Source of the DNA: Acidipropionibacterium sp.
GTDB lineage: Bacteria; Actinomycetota; Actinomycetes; Propionibacteriales; Propionibacteriaceae
Assembly: GCA_022647765.1 (NCBI GenBank)
Contig: JALCLH010000011.1
Location: 95,425-159,424 of the forward strand
DNA length: 64,000 bases
Direction of reading: 5' to 3'
This document shows positions 61,533 to 64,000 of the stretch, in pieces (position 1 is the stretch's first letter; the number at the start of each line of letters is the position of its first letter). A program made the position numbers and the translations under genes. The notes below the pieces were generated by a model that worked only from the letters and a program-made list of their open reading frames with translations, ran no database searches and was not told the DNA's origin.

Positions 61533-63914
61533 TTATGAAGAGGCCTGTGAAAGGTCATAGACGGTGGAGTCGCCAACAGTTTTCGCGGTGAAGTTCTTGG
61601 CGACCCACGAGGCGATCTGCGAACTCGCGTTCGAACCGCTGCTGCTGGTGGATCCACCAGTGCCGCTGGAGATGAAGTAGTGGATCTTGCCCTGGGCCAC
61701 CATCTGCTTGAACTGGGCCAGGGTCGGGGCCGGGTCGGTGCCGTTGTAGCCGCCGACAGCCATCACCGGGTATCCCGTGGCGAGCTGGTAGCTGGCCGCG
61801 GTGTTGGACCCGATGGCCGCCGCCACCCAGGTGTATGAGCCAGCGTCGGCCGAGAGCAGGGTCTTCGCTGCAGACGACACCTCGGTGCCGCCGTTGAGGC
61901 CCCCCATGCCGCCTCCGCCGCCGGGGCCCCCGTTCCGGCTCCCTCCCTGAAATGCCGGCCCGGCCTGAGACCTGGAGCTGGCACCACCCTGGCCGGTTCC
62001 GGCCTGCTGCCCACCCTGAGTTCCTCCGCCCTGCTGGGCCGGTGCCTTCGGGGTCATGCCGCCCTGGGCCATGCCGCCGCCCTGCGTGCCGCCTTGGGCC
62101 GTGCCGCCCTGGCCATTGCCCGGTGCGCCCTGCCTGCTGCCGGTCTGTCCGCCGGGGCCGCCCCGACCTCCGGCCACCCCGCCTCCGCCACCGGGGCCAC
62201 CGCCCTGGCCGGAACTGGGGCCGGCGGTGATGATGGCGCCGGTGTGCGCCGTGGCCGCGGTGTCGATCGAGTAGCCGACAGGTCCGGCGAGACCCGCGAG
62301 GATGGCGAGTGCAAGCGCGACCCGGGCGGCACTTCCGCCCAGCAGATGGCCGAGCAGCAGACCGAGGGTCGCAATGGTGCCGGCCACCCCGGACACCGCC
62401 GCCAGGATCATCCAGGACCCGCCCGCCTGGGCAAGCAGATACACGGCGTATGCAGCGCTCACGGCCGTCGCTGCGGCCAGTGCGATCCGGCCCGTCCAAC
62501 GATCCCGGTGGAACCAGCAGACGGCGCCGCCGAGCGCGGTGGCGCCCCCGATCCAGGGGGTCAGCGCCACCGTGTAGTAGTCGTGGTAGATGCCCGACAT
62601 GAACGAGAAGGTGAGGAGGGTGACCGTCAGCGAGCCGGCCATCGCGATCACCCCGGCCAGCGTCTGGGTGGACGGCGTTGAGATAGACGCCGTCGAGGTG
62701 GAGAGCGTCGAGTCGGACGGCGTCGAGTCGGACGGCGTTGGAGTGGACGGCGTCGAGTGGGACGCGGACCGGACGGCGTCGGCACGGTGGACGGTGAGGT
62801 TCGACCATCCGCTCCGGCCGATGAGCACGATGGCGACAACCGACAGGATGATGGCCGCCGGGATCAGCCAGGTGACCATCCCCGCCGAGGTGCCGTCGAA
62901 GAGCCGGGTGATGCCCGTCTGCCCCCAGGACCCCGCACCGGTGGTGCCGCCGGGGATCACTGCTCCGGTCTCGCTGCCGGTGATGCGGCCGAAGCCGTTG
63001 TACCCGAAGACGAGTTCCAGGAAGGAGTTGGTCTGCGAACCGCCCATATAGGGCCGCCAGGATGTGGGGACGAGTTCAAAGATCGCGATGTACCAGCCGG
63101 CCGCCAGGACCATGGTGCCGAATGCGGTCAGCAGGTCGAGCACCTTGCGCCCCCAGGTGCGGGGCGCGGTGATCGAGTAGGCGATCAGCAGGGCAGGCAG
63201 CACCAGGAAGGCCTGCATCATCTTGGTGAGGAAGGCGAAGCCGACCGCCGCACCGGCCCAGGCGAGCCAGCCGCGGGATCCCTTCTCGGAGGCCCTCAGC
63301 GTGCAGTAGGTGGCGACCACCAGCAGCAGCACGAGCAGCGCGTCCGGATTGTTGTACCGGAACATCAGCGTCGCCGAGGGCACGGTGGCGAAGATCGCGG
63401 CACCGGTCATCGCCGCCCAGTGCGCGCGGTTGTGAAGATCGTTCGTCGCGGCGGTGACATCGCGGAAGCCACCGCCGGCCAGCACCCGCCGCACGGTGAA
63501 GTACAGGACCGCCACGGCGGCGACCCCCTCGAGGGCCTCGGGCACCAGGATCGCCCAGGAGTTCACCCCGAAGATGCGCACCGACAGCCCGATGATCCAC
63601 AGGAATGCCGGGGGCTTGTCGACGGTGATGAAGTTCGCGGCGTCCGAGGAGCCGAAGAAGAGCGCCTTCCAGGACTGCGATCCCGCCTGGGCCGCCGCCG
63701 AGTAGAAGGAGTTCGCCCATCCGGAGGCCGACAGCCCGACGATGTACAGACAGCCGACGCCGACCAGCAGCAGGGCGAGACTGAGTCCTCGCCACCACCG
63801 GCCCGACCACCATGAGCCGGCTCCGGCCTCAGAACGATCCGCACTCCTGATTCGGGAGTTGCCGACCGGGTGCTGCGGGGCGGACCGGTCGATGAAAGCC
63901 GTTGAACTTGCCAT
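61533..63914 (-). CDS. Mannosyltransferase-like GT-C membrane protein (GT39/ArnT type)
   Basis: A 793-residue protein. After a short polar N-terminus come about 11 membrane helices, with the first external loop FITVDKPPAFLWIIGLSVRI typical of GT-C enzymes with a catalytic Asp. A Ser/Thr/Pro repeat linker (TPSDSTPSDSTLSTSTASIS) near residue 400 comes from a 15-bp minisatellite at about 62660-62760. A very Gly/Gln-rich extracellular stretch precedes the C-terminal domain (ATGYPVMAVGGYNGTDPAPT; GKIHYFISSGTGG), shared with the paralogue at 57577. First gene of the glycosylation cluster. Confidence 0.85.
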   Translation of the reverse strand: MASSTAFIDRSAPQHPVGNSRIRSADRSEAGAGSWWSGRWWRGLSLALLLVGVGCLYIVGLSASGWANSFYSAAAQAGSQSWKALFFGSSDAANFITVDKPPAFLWIIGLSVRIFGVNSWAILVPEALEGVAAVAVLYFTVRRVLAGGGFRDVTAATNDLHNRAHWAAMTGAAIFATVPSATLMFRYNNPDALLVLLLVVATYCTLRASEKGSRGWLAWAGAAVGFAFLTKMMQAFLVLPALLIAYSITAPRTWGRKVLDLLTAFGTMVLAAGWYIAIFELVPTSWRPYMGGSQTNSFLELVFGYNGFGRITGSETGAVIPGGTTGAGSWGQTGITRLFDGTSAGMVTWLIPAAIILSVVAIVLIGRSGWSNLTVHRADAVRSASHSTPSTPTPSDSTPSDSTLSTSTASISTPSTQTLAGVIAMAGSLTVTLLTFSFMSGIYHDYYTVALTPWIGGATALGGAVCWFHRDRWTGRIALAAATAVSAAYAVYLLAQAGGSWMILAAVSGVAGTIATLGLLLGHLLGGSAARVALALAILAGLAGPVGYSIDTAATAHTGAIITAGPSSGQGGGPGGGGGVAGGRGGPGGQTGSRQGAPGNGQGGTAQGGTQGGGMAQGGMTPKAPAQQGGGTQGGQQAGTGQGGASSRSQAGPAFQGGSRNGGPGGGGGMGGLNGGTEVSSAAKTLLSADAGSYTWVAAAIGSNTAASYQLATGYPVMAVGGYNGTDPAPTLAQFKQMVAQGKIHYFISSGTGGSTSSSGSNASSQIASWVAKNFTAKTVGDSTVYDLSQASS

Positions 63915-64000
63915 GACTCTATGGCAGCGATCACCGCTGTGAAGTCTGTGTGAGCGGGTGGAGAGGGGCCTGAGAGAGGGGCCGGCCCGCCATTGCGGGC
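63915..64000. other. Upstream region of the glycosylation cluster, no gene seen
   Basis: Eighty-six bases to the window edge. A promoter for the minus-strand cluster is expected here, but I see no clear -35/-10 pair. Confidence 0.3.

Overview
The window is high-GC DNA from an actinobacterium. It most likely belongs to the Propionibacteriaceae, perhaps an Acidipropionibacterium-like dairy or silage propionibacterium. The clues are a succinate/propionyl-CoA-type CoA transferase, pyruvate phosphate dikinase next to its regulatory protein, a polyphosphate/ATP ROK glucokinase and DUF222-HNH genes. The genus is inference; no rRNA is present.

Layout. 1-4.8 kb is the right end of an integrative element lying against a tRNA-Leu(CAG): P-loop replication ATPase (runs off the left edge), small cistrons, excisionase, divergent regulator, tyrosine integrase. 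4.98-31.3 kb is mostly backbone: cutinase-like esterase, PEBP protein, DUF3516 helicase, aldolase-fold protein, SanA-like protein, polyol-type MFS transporter with an aldo/keto reductase, argS, glucokinase, PH-domain protein, truncated alcohol dehydrogenase, AEC and DHA2 transporters and a GntR-DUF1648 pair. It is interrupted by one IS110 and one IS630 element. 31.4-35.1 kb is a small accessory island: a hipBA toxin-antitoxin operon between direct repeats, followed by a second IS110. 35-57 kb holds a BrkB-type membrane protein, a LacI regulator, tRNA-Gly(CCC), an amidase, an ABC ATPase, a TetR-ABC efflux operon, the CoA transferase, serB, an RNA methyltransferase, the PPDK regulator and PPDK, an FHA protein, a ThuA-like protein and a second DUF222-HNH gene. 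57.5-63.9 kb is a glycosylation cluster: two large mannosyltransferase-like proteins around a GT2-GtrA protein.

Most interesting result. The two IS110 copies each sit inside one arm of a palindromic intergenic repeat, at the same base. An uninterrupted copy of that repeat at 31446-31523 shows the empty site. The roughly 300-nt leader of each IS contains short segments matching its own target halves and its own ends, in the order left-target, right-target, left-donor, right-donor, as expected for an IS110 bridge RNA. The single base at which the right target halves differ between the two insertions (C versus G) is matched by the same change in the corresponding guide. This is natural covariation of guide and target.

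Other structure. A second palindromic family (about 77 nt, three copies) lies only between convergent genes. Each DUF222-HNH gene has the same 48-nt hairpin upstream and a GAGTTCTCCCC repeat array at its 3' end. At least ten genes, including PPDK, serB and the CoA transferase, carry frameshifts. Nearly all are one-base insertions, several of them an A or T between C and G. This looks more like residual assembly error than decay, so those genes may be intact in the organism.
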